In this document: piece by piece, positions 1 to 6,053 of the stretch
How the letters are laid out: every line of letters starts with the position of its first letter
Position numbering within the stretch: the first letter of the stretch is position 1
Source: JASEJA01 sp038872535
GTDB taxonomy: Archaea; Thermoproteota; Bathyarchaeia; Bathyarchaeales; Bathycorpusculaceae
NCBI GenBank assembly: GCA_038872535.1
Contig: JAVZJY010000036.1
Span: forward strand, 1 to 13,079
DNA length: 13,079 bases
Reading direction: 5' to 3'
The notes under the pieces: model-generated
The model's database searches: none
What the model was told of the DNA's origin: nothing
What the model saw: only the letters and a program-made list of their open reading frames with translations
Program-made: the position numbers and the translations under genes

Positions 1-880
1 GATGGAGCATCACAGTAATCTTGTTCCTTGGGAACTTCTTTCAAAACTGCGTGGCTTCAATGTTGTTTATGTGAACGTGAAGAAGGATGGAACTTTAGAT
101 TATGACGATTTTGAAAACAAAATTTCAAGGAAAACAAAAATCGTATGCGTAAGCCATGTTTCAAACGTGAGCGGCGTCGTGAACGACGTAAAGAAAATTG
201 CACAACTTGCCCATGAATACAATGCCCTAACCCTCGTGGACGGCGCCCAGTCGGTCCCCCATCTACCAGTCAATGTTAAAGATTTAGACATAGATTTCCT
301 TGCCTTTTCTGGACACAAAATGTTGGGACCAACAGGCATAGGTGTCTTGTACGGTAAACGTGAAATCCTCGAAAGTATGGAACCCTTTCAGGGAGGAGGC
401 GAAATGATCCGAGACGTCTCCTTCAACTCAACCAAAAGACGTTGTTCTATCACCTGGAATGTTCTGCCATGGAAGTTTGAAGCTGGAACACCCAACGTTT
501 GCGGGGGCGTCGGGCTGATGGAAGCCATAAAATATCTGAGGAGAATAGGCATGGAAAATGTGAAGGCGCATGAGGAGATATTAACGGAATATGCCATGCA
601 AAAAATGGCAGAATGCAGGAAAGTCGAGATTTATGGGCCAGAACAAGTCTCTAAAAAATGTGGGATAATTCCTTTCGGTGTTGATGGTCTAAGCTCGCAT
701 GATGTTGCCTTGTTTTTGGACAATTATGGCATCATGGTTAGAAGCGGTTTCCACTGCGCCCAACCCTTACACGAACTGTTAAAGCTGAAATCTTCCGCTA
801 GGGCAAGCTTTTACATCTATAACACCCGCGAAGAAATTGACAGATTTGTTGAAGTTTTGAAGGAGATAGGACAGATTTAA
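1..880 (+). CDS. sufS: Cysteine desulfurase, SufS type (5'-truncated by window edge)
   Basis: A PLP-dependent enzyme that takes sulfur from L-cysteine as an enzyme-bound persulfide for Fe-S cluster assembly. Numbering from the Met at base 2, the EHH motif near residue 2, Asp80 in VDGAQ, the PLP lysine Lys106 in FSGHKMLGP, GGGEMI at 131-136, FEAGTPN at 159-165 and catalytic Cys252 in RSGFHCAQP are all present. SufS proteins usually have just over 400 residues; 292 are visible, so roughly 110-120 N-terminal residues lie outside the window and the Met at base 2 is internal. The segment between GGGEMI and the FEAGTP motif seems a few residues longer than in typical SufS. The stop overlaps the next gene by one base (TAATG), which suggests translational coupling. 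The family call is firm; SufS rather than a close class V aminotransferase relative is supported by the RSGFHCAQP loop. Confidence 0.93.
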   Translation, partial: MEHHSNLVPWELLSKLRGFNVVYVNVKKDGTLDYDDFENKISRKTKIVCVSHVSNVSGVVNDVKKIAQLAHEYNALTLVDGAQSVPHLPVNVKDLDIDFLAFSGHKMLGPTGIGVLYGKREILESMEPFQGGGEMIRDVSFNSTKRRCSITWNVLPWKFEAGTPNVCGGVGLMEAIKYLRRIGMENVKAHEEILTEYAMQKMAECRKVEIYGPEQVSKKCGIIPFGVDGLSSHDVALFLDNYGIMVRSGFHCAQPLHELLKLKSSARASFYIYNTREEIDRFVEVLKEIGQI

Positions 881-1149
881 TGGTCGCATTAGACGATTAC
901 GTTGCTAGAATTGAAGAAACATGCGGCGAAGAAAAAGATTTCATAGTCATATTAAAGTATGACAAAAAGGAGGAAGCCATAAACAAAATTCTAAAGAAAG
1001 CAAAAATAGAAAAGTCAATTTCAACCATAATTTTCGAATTAAAATTTAAAGATGTCTCTTTTCGTCTTTATGGGACTGGAAAGGCTATTTTTAGAAATTT
1101 GAAGGATAAAAGTGTGCTGCAAAGTGTTTTGACTGATCTTTTATTGTAA
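880..1149 (+). CDS. Small protein of unknown function coupled to sufS
   Basis: I do not recognise this 89-residue protein. Its ATG shares the final A of the sufS stop codon, so the two are almost certainly co-transcribed and translationally coupled. It is acidic at the N-terminus, has a lysine-rich helix around residues 28-45, then two hydrophobic strand-like stretches (about 48-56 and 58-70) containing SFRLYGTGKAIFR, and ends with a short helix. The strand-TGK-strand-helix pattern resembles half of a TBP-like fold, but that is only a visual impression. No cysteines suggest Fe-S binding (a single Cys, at 15) and there is no signal peptide or membrane segment. The context suggests a role linked to sulfur transfer or Fe-S assembly; this is inferred from position alone. 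Confidence 0.75.
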   Translation: MVALDDYVARIEETCGEEKDFIVILKYDKKEEAINKILKKAKIEKSISTIIFELKFKDVSFRLYGTGKAIFRNLKDKSVLQSVLTDLLL

Positions 1150-1189
1150 TTGTTAGGAAGAATCCAATGTATTGAATCATGAGTAGTAA

Positions 1190-1199
1190 GATTTAAATC
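1190..1199 (+). promoter_or_regulatory. Putative TATA box for the MoxR-VWA operon
   Basis: GATTTAAATC, a palindromic AT-rich element preceded by purines, lies in the 137-nt gap after the 89-residue gene. A TATA box here would put the transcription start near 1220, just before the SD-containing palindrome at 1230-1241. That suggests a new transcript for the ATPase and VWA genes rather than read-through from sufS. Assigned by pattern only. Confidence 0.45.
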
Positions 1200-1229
1200 A
1201 AAACTTGCCAAATAACCTTCATAGAAGAC

Positions 1230-1241
1230 TCCTCCGGAGGA
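1230..1241 (+). promoter_or_regulatory. SD/anti-SD palindrome ahead of the MoxR-like ATPase
   Basis: TCCTCCGGAGGA is a perfect 12-bp palindrome. Its right half contains a strong Shine-Dalgarno core (GGAGG, 1236-1240) and its left half is the matching anti-SD-like CCTCC. In RNA it could fold on itself or pair between two transcripts and hide the ribosome site. The SD lies 46 nt before the first standard start codon in frame (GTG 1287), too far to serve it, but 4 nt before an in-frame ATT (1245) and 7 nt before an in-frame CTG (1248). Confidence 0.5.
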
Positions 1242-1286
1242 ACCATTCTGGTAGACTCAAAACAAAAGTTAAAAGACAAGCCAATC

Positions 1287-2336
1287 GTGGCAGAAGCTGT
1301 CGGATTCGGATTCCAAGGTGGAAAAAAACAGAAAGGCGAAACTGCCTATGTTGTAGAAGAGCAAATAAAAACAGAAGTTAAAGACACACGCTTATCAGTT
1401 TCAATAACAAAAACAGCTAACGTAAGCTCCCATACACATACAGAGCTTCGAAAAAAATATAGAATAGAAAAGTATGACTTACATCCTGGATTCTTATTTC
1501 CAGAATCTGTACGCTCACTTATACCGCGAAACACTCCCGAATACATAGACAGAGGCTTCAACTACGTTGAAAGAATAGTTAGAGCCCTCTACTATTTTAA
1601 GCAATGCGCTCTAATTGGACCCAGCGGAACTGGCAAAACTCACGTTGTATATTTGATTGCAGAACTTTGTGGATTACCAATGTGGGAGATAAACTGCGGT
1701 TTGCAGACTTCAGCTTATGATTTGTTCGGAAGATACATTGGTCTTGGAAAGGAAAACTGGATTGACGGACAAATAGTCATGTGGTGCAGACACGGCGGCT
1801 TACTTTACCTAGACGAAGCAAACATGATGAAACAGGACATAGCCTCAAGGTTAAACCCAGTTCTGGACACGAGAGGACATATTGTTTTAACGGAAAAAGA
1901 CAACGAAATAGTGAATAGGCATCCTTACGGTTACCTAGTAATTTCAATGAACCCCTTTTCAGCCGAATTCGTTGGAACAAAACCATTAAATGCAGCTTTA
2001 AGGCGACGCATGTCTGTTTGGATAAACTTTGACTACCTAAGTGTAGGCGAAAAAATCTCCTCAGACGAAGTTGAACTAATCATGAAAAGAAGCGGCTTAG
2101 ACGAAAAGACATCCAAAAAAATAGTTCAAGTAGGCGCAGAGCTTAGAAGACAATACAAAAACGGCGATTTACCCTATGGGCCATCGCCTGGAGATTTGAT
2201 CAACTGGGCAACTTTAATTGCTGATGGATGCGGACCCATAGAGGCAGCTGTTGAAACAATAGTTGGAACAACAAGCGATGATGTAGAAGTGCAGGCTGCA
2301 GTTAAACGGATTGTCGAGTCTGTTTTTGGTTCATAA
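1287..2336 (+). CDS. MoxR/CbbQ/NirQ-type AAA+ ATPase
   Basis: An AAA+ ATPase of the MoxR group (CbbQ/NirQ/NorQ-like), which uses ATP to remodel or activate client enzymes together with a VWA partner. Walker A is GPSGTGKT (111-118), Walker B is LLYLDEA with Asp-Glu at 176-177, sensor 1 is the Asn of SMNP (222), an arginine cluster LRRRM sits at 238-242, and a sensor-2-like region SPGDLINWA lies at 300-308. About 100 residues precede the AAA+ core, long for CbbQ/NirQ proteins, which begin close to Walker A. The VWA gene follows by 7 nt, as expected for the pair. The GTG at 1287 is the first standard start, but it has no SD. The frame is open and protein-like back to 1197, and the good SD at 1236-1240 points to a non-standard start at ATT 1245 or CTG 1248, adding 13-14 residues. 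The client is unknown. Confidence 0.9.
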   Translation: MAEAVGFGFQGGKKQKGETAYVVEEQIKTEVKDTRLSVSITKTANVSSHTHTELRKKYRIEKYDLHPGFLFPESVRSLIPRNTPEYIDRGFNYVERIVRALYYFKQCALIGPSGTGKTHVVYLIAELCGLPMWEINCGLQTSAYDLFGRYIGLGKENWIDGQIVMWCRHGGLLYLDEANMMKQDIASRLNPVLDTRGHIVLTEKDNEIVNRHPYGYLVISMNPFSAEFVGTKPLNAALRRRMSVWINFDYLSVGEKISSDEVELIMKRSGLDEKTSKKIVQVGAELRRQYKNGDLPYGPSPGDLINWATLIADGCGPIEAAVETIVGTTSDDVEVQAAVKRIVESVFGS

Positions 2337-2343
2337 TAAAAGT

Positions 2344-4035
2344 ATGGGTTGTGCATTGAACTTTTTTGATTTTGCATGGTCTGCTGCTTCTCAGATAACA
2401 AAAAAGACACATGGTGAAATGAAAATTCTTTTACATGACGATCTCAGATATCCCTACTTGGGAAAAGACAGCAGGGGATTTGTTCTTCACTTAGTTAAAC
2501 CAAAAAAGTTAAGCGAAAAATGCGTTTATTTTCAAGGGTTAAAATTTAATTTTCAAAATTCAACACATAAAAAAATCGTTTGGTATTTATTTAAATCGTC
2601 AGTTTACCATTTGGCTATGCATTCGCATTTGTCAGACTTTTCGGTATATTCAAAGTGGGCGAAAGGAAAGTCTCATAATTTATCAACTTTTGTTATTAGC
2701 TTAATCGAAGATGCCGTAGTGAATGAGCATTTTAAACGGTCATTTGAATGGATGGTTCCAGAAATAGCATATGCTAATGCCGTCTCCTTTCTTTTTATGA
2801 GGGATGTTGATAAACTTCCAAACAAAACTTCAAGGATTATGGCTTCAATACTTCAAGAATGTACTGTTGGAAAAGTTAAGGGAAAATTGTCGGATGATAT
2901 GCTTACAGATGTTAATGCCATAACATCCATTCTTCATGGGATAGGCGATAATCCGACAGTTGATAGCCGAATAGATGCTGCCAACAAAATTTACAATGCC
3001 TTAGCTGTTTATGGAGAAACTTTTGAGGTTCCCTCGCTTTTATATGTAGAATGCCACGGAACAAACGACTTTTTCTATGAGCATCACATACCAAAAGAGG
3101 AGGAAATACAGCCAATTCTAACCAACGCATTAAATACCCTTAACTCTGAAATTAAAAATGAAACCGTTCTACAAAGTTTGAAGGAAAGCGAAGCCAATCA
3201 AGTTTTGATGACATGGCAAGAGCAGGAAAATTCTAAGTTGAAAATTTTAAAGGATTATGCTCAAATTGGAAAGGATTCCCCATTTGAGGATTTCGAGTTT
3301 CCAGCTGAAGATTATGCAGAGTTTCAAAGAAGAAGAGAAATTTTAGGCGGTCCTATAAGGCGTATAATGTATCAGTTAAGGCTTTTAAAAAATGTTGGGG
3401 GCGAAGATTTTAGACAAGAGAGCGGATTTGTGGATTTGCAGGAAGCAATACAAGTTATCGCCAGCAAAAGCCAGCGAACCGATATTTTTCTTCGAGAAGA
3501 ACTTCAAACAAGAGAAGATGCCTGGTCCATACTTATAGATGCAAGCCACAGCCTAAACATGTTTAAAGGCGAAGTTCGCGGTATAGCCCTATGCTTGGCC
3601 GAAGTTGCAAAAATGCTAATACTCAACCAGAACTCTTGGGGCATGTATGCTTTCAACAACAAATTTTACGTCATTAAGGACTTCTCTGAAAGATTTAATG
3701 CACAAGTTAAAGCGAGAATAGGTGGATTAACCCATGGAGGCTTGACATATCTTCCAGACGCTGTTTTACTTGCTGCTCAAGCTTTAACTAAACGGTTAGA
3801 AGAGGCGAGAGTTCTGGTTGTCGTCTCGGACTTTTTCCCATCGGGATATGAAGGCGCTGAAGAAAAGTTAAGGGAGAATATTAAAAAAATTGAACGTATG
3901 GGCGTCGGTGTAATAGGCATTGGTGTGCAAAGCCGCGCTGTTAAAGAATACATTCGCACAAATTGTGTTGTGGAAAGTCCTTATGATTTGATGAAGAAAT
4001 TCACTAAGGCGTTTATAGAATACAGTGTCGGTTAG
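2344..4035 (+). CDS. VWA-domain protein, CobT/NorD-like partner of the MoxR ATPase
   Basis: A 563-residue protein with a C-terminal von Willebrand A domain from about residue 393. The MIDAS motif is complete: DASHS (399-403), the Thr in GGLTY (468) and Asp496 in VVVSDF, so divalent-metal binding is expected. The N-terminal 390 residues are mostly helical and contain IEDAVVNEH (121-129), reminiscent of the conserved Glu-Asp region in CobT/NorD proteins, followed by charged helical segments. Family knowledge: such proteins work with a MoxR ATPase, the VWA domain recruiting the target. No signal peptide or clear membrane helix is visible, so it is probably cytosolic. I chose ATG 2344, 7 nt after the ATPase stop. 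A TTG at 2311 inside the ATPase gene and an ATG at 2419 are alternatives, and none has a convincing SD. Length fits CobT/NorD. Confidence 0.88.
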   Translation: MGCALNFFDFAWSAASQITKKTHGEMKILLHDDLRYPYLGKDSRGFVLHLVKPKKLSEKCVYFQGLKFNFQNSTHKKIVWYLFKSSVYHLAMHSHLSDFSVYSKWAKGKSHNLSTFVISLIEDAVVNEHFKRSFEWMVPEIAYANAVSFLFMRDVDKLPNKTSRIMASILQECTVGKVKGKLSDDMLTDVNAITSILHGIGDNPTVDSRIDAANKIYNALAVYGETFEVPSLLYVECHGTNDFFYEHHIPKEEEIQPILTNALNTLNSEIKNETVLQSLKESEANQVLMTWQEQENSKLKILKDYAQIGKDSPFEDFEFPAEDYAEFQRRREILGGPIRRIMYQLRLLKNVGGEDFRQESGFVDLQEAIQVIASKSQRTDIFLREELQTREDAWSILIDASHSLNMFKGEVRGIALCLAEVAKMLILNQNSWGMYAFNNKFYVIKDFSERFNAQVKARIGGLTHGGLTYLPDAVLLAAQALTKRLEEARVLVVVSDFFPSGYEGAEEKLRENIKKIERMGVGVIGIGVQSRAVKEYIRTNCVVESPYDLMKKFTKAFIEYSVG

Positions 4036-4056
4036 AATGTGGTGTGTGAACCTTTT

Positions 4057-4611
4057 CTAGGAAGTTTGTTCTGCAACTGAGAAGTCTGCTTCGAACTCGA
4101 ATTTTTCGGTAACACCAAAACCCTTCTTTGGTTTGAAAACTATTTTCTCTGGCACTCCATCATGTATGAAGGCTATGTAAAGCAAATCTTTTCCCAAACC
4201 ATAGCGTTCTAAATCGATTATTGAGTTTTTCGCTTTCTCCAACTTATCAATCTTGTTTTTTAACTCTTCAATGGCTTCGAAGAGAACTTCAGCCTCTCCT
4301 AACGCATCTGCAGAGAGCATAATATCTTTAAACTGGACCCATTCTGTGGAAACGCCAGTTTTTTTCTCTTCCTTTCTGCTTCCTTTTCTGCTGCCCGCCT
4401 TCAGAACCTTTTGCAGTTCAGCAATTTTTTTCGTCTGTTCTTGATTCTTTGATGATTCGGGATTTCTTAGAAGGCTTCCTAACCATTGACTGTAGTCCTC
4501 AAGCAATAACTTATGTTGGCTTATTCCAGCTTCTACCATTTCTCTTATTTCTTTAAGCGAATAAAAAGTTCGGATTTCAGTTAAAAATCCATCCAAAAAC
4601 AGCACCAGCAA
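4057..4611 (-). CDS. Unrecognised coiled-coil protein
   Basis: I do not recognise this 184-residue protein. It is largely helical: a helix at about 15-50, a charged helix at 55-75, a lysine/arginine-rich linker at 70-86 with a tandem GSRK repeat, and a coiled coil at about 103-135. It ends in a strand-rich segment from 141 (LLYIAFIHDG, then basic KPKKGFG) to an acidic tail. There is no cysteine motif, signal peptide or membrane segment. The start is uncertain: TTG 4611 is 5 nt after the upstream stop and lacks an SD, GTG 4605 is close by, and no ATG precedes them in frame. The short gap to the upstream gene implies one transcript and probably partner proteins. Its stop lies 21 nt from that of the VWA gene, which runs the other way. 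Confidence 0.75.
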   Translation of the reverse strand: MLVLFLDGFLTEIRTFYSLKEIREMVEAGISQHKLLLEDYSQWLGSLLRNPESSKNQEQTKKIAELQKVLKAGSRKGSRKEEKKTGVSTEWVQFKDIMLSADALGEAEVLFEAIEELKNKIDKLEKAKNSIIDLERYGLGKDLLYIAFIHDGVPEKIVFKPKKGFGVTEKFEFEADFSVAEQTS

Positions 4612-4616
4612 AGAGT

Positions 4617-5294
4617 TTAGCTTTGATTTTCTGTCGTCACGGATTCTTTTACAACATCCATTGTGTGTTCTTCGCTTGAAGTGGCTGTTTCCTCTTTGCC
4701 TCCAACTATAGCCTTTGCAACGCCTTTAAGTTCTTTCTTTAGTTTTCCAAAGAAGTTGACTCTTGTGCTTATTTTCTTCCTATACAGCATTATTACTTTT
4801 GCCAGTTCTGGCAGTATAACCCATAGTACAGCCATAACGATTTCAGGCGGGTACTCTGCCAGAAAAGCCGAGTTAACTTCGCCCTTTTCATGAACAAGTA
4901 TTAAGTGTCCCTCTTCATTCAAAATTACTTTTTTAACCTTCTTTCTGAAGGGTATGTTTTGTGGAGGAATGTTAAAGGAAACATTAAGTTTTTTAAGAAT
5001 GTGCTTAATAGAAACGCAAAGCTCATTGATGAGGGTCTTTTCTTCAATCAGAAACTCGCTTAGCTGTAACGTCTCTTCACTTATGCTCTTCAGAAATTCC
5101 TGAAGTTTTTGTTCAATTTCAACTTTAGACTTTTCTATTTCCTTCTCGTCTAAAATTTCTTCGCTTTCTTCTGATAACTGGACAGGATGGAAAAAGTATG
5201 TTTCTTCAACAACCTCACTTTGGCTTTCTTGTTTTGGCGGTGGCGCCTGCGCTTGTTCTGTACTTGTTTTAGGTTTAACGTTTTTGGCTTCCAT
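4617..5294 (-). CDS. Unrecognised protein with disordered N-terminus and coiled coil
   Basis: I do not recognise this 225-residue protein. Residues 1-30 are Pro/Gln/Glu-rich and probably disordered. Residues 40-100 form a strongly acidic helical, likely coiled-coil region. Residues 105-140 look like beta strands, followed by a hydrophobic stretch at 149-170 (VMAVLWVILPELAKVIML) that could be a buried helix or a membrane-associated segment. Residues 171-196 are very basic and the tail is acidic and Ser/Thr-rich. The ATG is well supported by GGGAG (complement of 5302-5306) 7 nt upstream. It is the first gene of a two-gene unit with the 184-residue coiled-coil gene. The shared architecture suggests a complex, and the position facing the MoxR-VWA pair makes a link possible but unproven. 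Confidence 0.8.
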   Translation of the reverse strand: MEAKNVKPKTSTEQAQAPPPKQESQSEVVEETYFFHPVQLSEESEEILDEKEIEKSKVEIEQKLQEFLKSISEETLQLSEFLIEEKTLINELCVSIKHILKKLNVSFNIPPQNIPFRKKVKKVILNEEGHLILVHEKGEVNSAFLAEYPPEIVMAVLWVILPELAKVIMLYRKKISTRVNFFGKLKKELKGVAKAIVGGKEETATSSEEHTMDVVKESVTTENQS

Positions 5295-5323
5295 ATAGAA
5301 TCTCCCATGTTCTTCGATAATGA

Positions 5324-5335
5324 ACTCTGCAGAGT
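5324..5335. promoter_or_regulatory. 12-bp palindrome, candidate operator for the coiled-coil gene pair
   Basis: ACTCTGCAGAGT is perfectly self-complementary. It sits 29 nt before the ATG at 5294 and just downstream of a TATA-like TTTTAACA on the - strand (5343-5350). It would therefore lie between the TATA box and the expected transcription start near 5319, a position where a bound repressor blocks initiation. A dimeric regulator site is inferred; no regulator is identified. Confidence 0.35.
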
Positions 5336-5342
5336 AATCAAA

Positions 5343-5350
5343 TGTTAAAA
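5343..5350 (-). promoter_or_regulatory. Weak TATA-like box for the coiled-coil gene pair
   Basis: TTTTAACA on the - strand within the 102-nt gap between the DUF5658-like gene and the 225-residue gene. Predicted initiation near 5319 would leave a leader of about 25 nt that includes the SD at 5302-5306. The match to an archaeal TATA box is only fair. Confidence 0.3.
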
Positions 5351-5396
5351 GATAATAGAGTTAGTATGTTGTGAACTGTTACACACTAACCAGTTA

Positions 5397-5870
5397 TTAG
5401 ACAGTGTAGGCTGGTTTATGAGGTTTAACAATTAGGAAAGCCATGATTAAATACAAAAGAGCGCCAGAAATCTGACGTGTCCAATCTGGAGCGAACCAAA
5501 CCCAACTTGAACCGCCACTAAAATGCAGTCCAGCAACAAACCATGCGAACACAACGTCAACCAAAGTTTCAATGGCGACAGCCATTTTAAATGGAAACCT
5601 TATAACATGAGAATCTAGGCTTAAAATCATGAAAATTGGCAAGTTAGCCGCCAAAACAAAAAGTGTCAATCCAAAGGGTATGCCGAAATTTTCCATAAAC
5701 GCTCTTGCATACGGATTGGCTTCTTCTTGAGGGATGCGGCAATAGGCAAGTGTTACTAAATAATCGAACATTATAAAGGCAAAAAGTAATGCTGTTCTTT
5801 TTAGCCAATGGTTTTTTCTGGGTAATAGAAGATGTTTGAAGCATAATGCAGAGCCTTGTTTACTTTGCAA
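5397..5870 (-). CDS. Small integral membrane protein, DUF5658-like
   Basis: A 157-residue membrane protein with four likely membrane helices at about 26-45, 64-84, 94-115 and 132-148, and a basic N-terminus. The pattern FDYLVT (35-40) followed by EEANPYAR (49-56) matches the Asp-plus-Glu-Ala-Asn-Pro signature I associate with DUF5658 proteins, common in archaea and of unknown function. The only usable start in frame is TTG 5870: an in-frame TGA lies five codons upstream and the next Met (34) is inside the first helix. GGGAG sits 1 nt before the TTG and GGGGA sits 7 nt before it, so the latter is the better ribosome site. An 8-codon ATG mini-ORF overlaps the start. It points away from the TrmB gene, and the two share a 183-nt divergent intergenic region. 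Confidence 0.78.
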   Translation of the reverse strand: MQSKQGSALCFKHLLLPRKNHWLKRTALLFAFIMFDYLVTLAYCRIPQEEANPYARAFMENFGIPFGLTLFVLAANLPIFMILSLDSHVIRFPFKMAVAIETLVDVVFAWFVAGLHFSGGSSWVWFAPDWTRQISGALLYLIMAFLIVKPHKPAYTV

Positions 5871-5978
5871 TCTCCCTTCCCCTCATGGAATAGATGTGTC
5901 TGCTGTTTTATTGGTTTATGTTTTGTTGCTTAAAAGCTTTGAAATGCTGATTTTGGATTCAGATTTTGAATTCAGAAG

Positions 5979-5989
5979 TATAAAATATA
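5979..5989 (+). promoter_or_regulatory. TATA box of the TrmB-family gene, with adjacent palindrome
   Basis: TATAAAATATA is the best TATA-like match in the window. Initiation would fall near 6010, leaving a leader of about 44 nt that ends in GAGGG (6044-6048), 5 nt before ATG 6054. Immediately upstream, TGAATTCA (5967-5974) is an 8-bp palindrome within a region of repeated ATTCAGA words (5957-5976). This is a possible operator, perhaps for autoregulation by the TrmB-like protein. Confidence 0.55.
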
Positions 5990-6053
5990 GCGCTTGAGTA
6001 GAACGATTCTAACTCGGAGTCTGAATAAGGAGCAAGGCTGCTAGAGGGTCAAA

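Noticed and set aside
2..4. ATG at base 2 as the true start of the cysteine desulfurase
   Set aside because: It belongs to the internal conserved EHH region; the N-terminal 110-120 residues of the family are missing and lie outside the window.
2311..2343. TTG 2311 as start of the VWA protein, overlapping the ATPase gene
   Set aside because: There is no SD, and ATG 2344 follows the ATPase stop by 7 nt. It remains possible since TTG starts are common here.
4365..4400. Short tandem repeat giving GSRK-GSRK in the 184-residue protein
   Set aside because: Two imperfect 12-base units in a low-complexity basic linker; too short to be a functional repeat array.
5374..5396. AACTG/CAGTT inverted repeat after the DUF5658-like gene as a hairpin terminator
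   Set aside because: The stem is only five pairs plus a bulge and no T-tract follows on the - strand.
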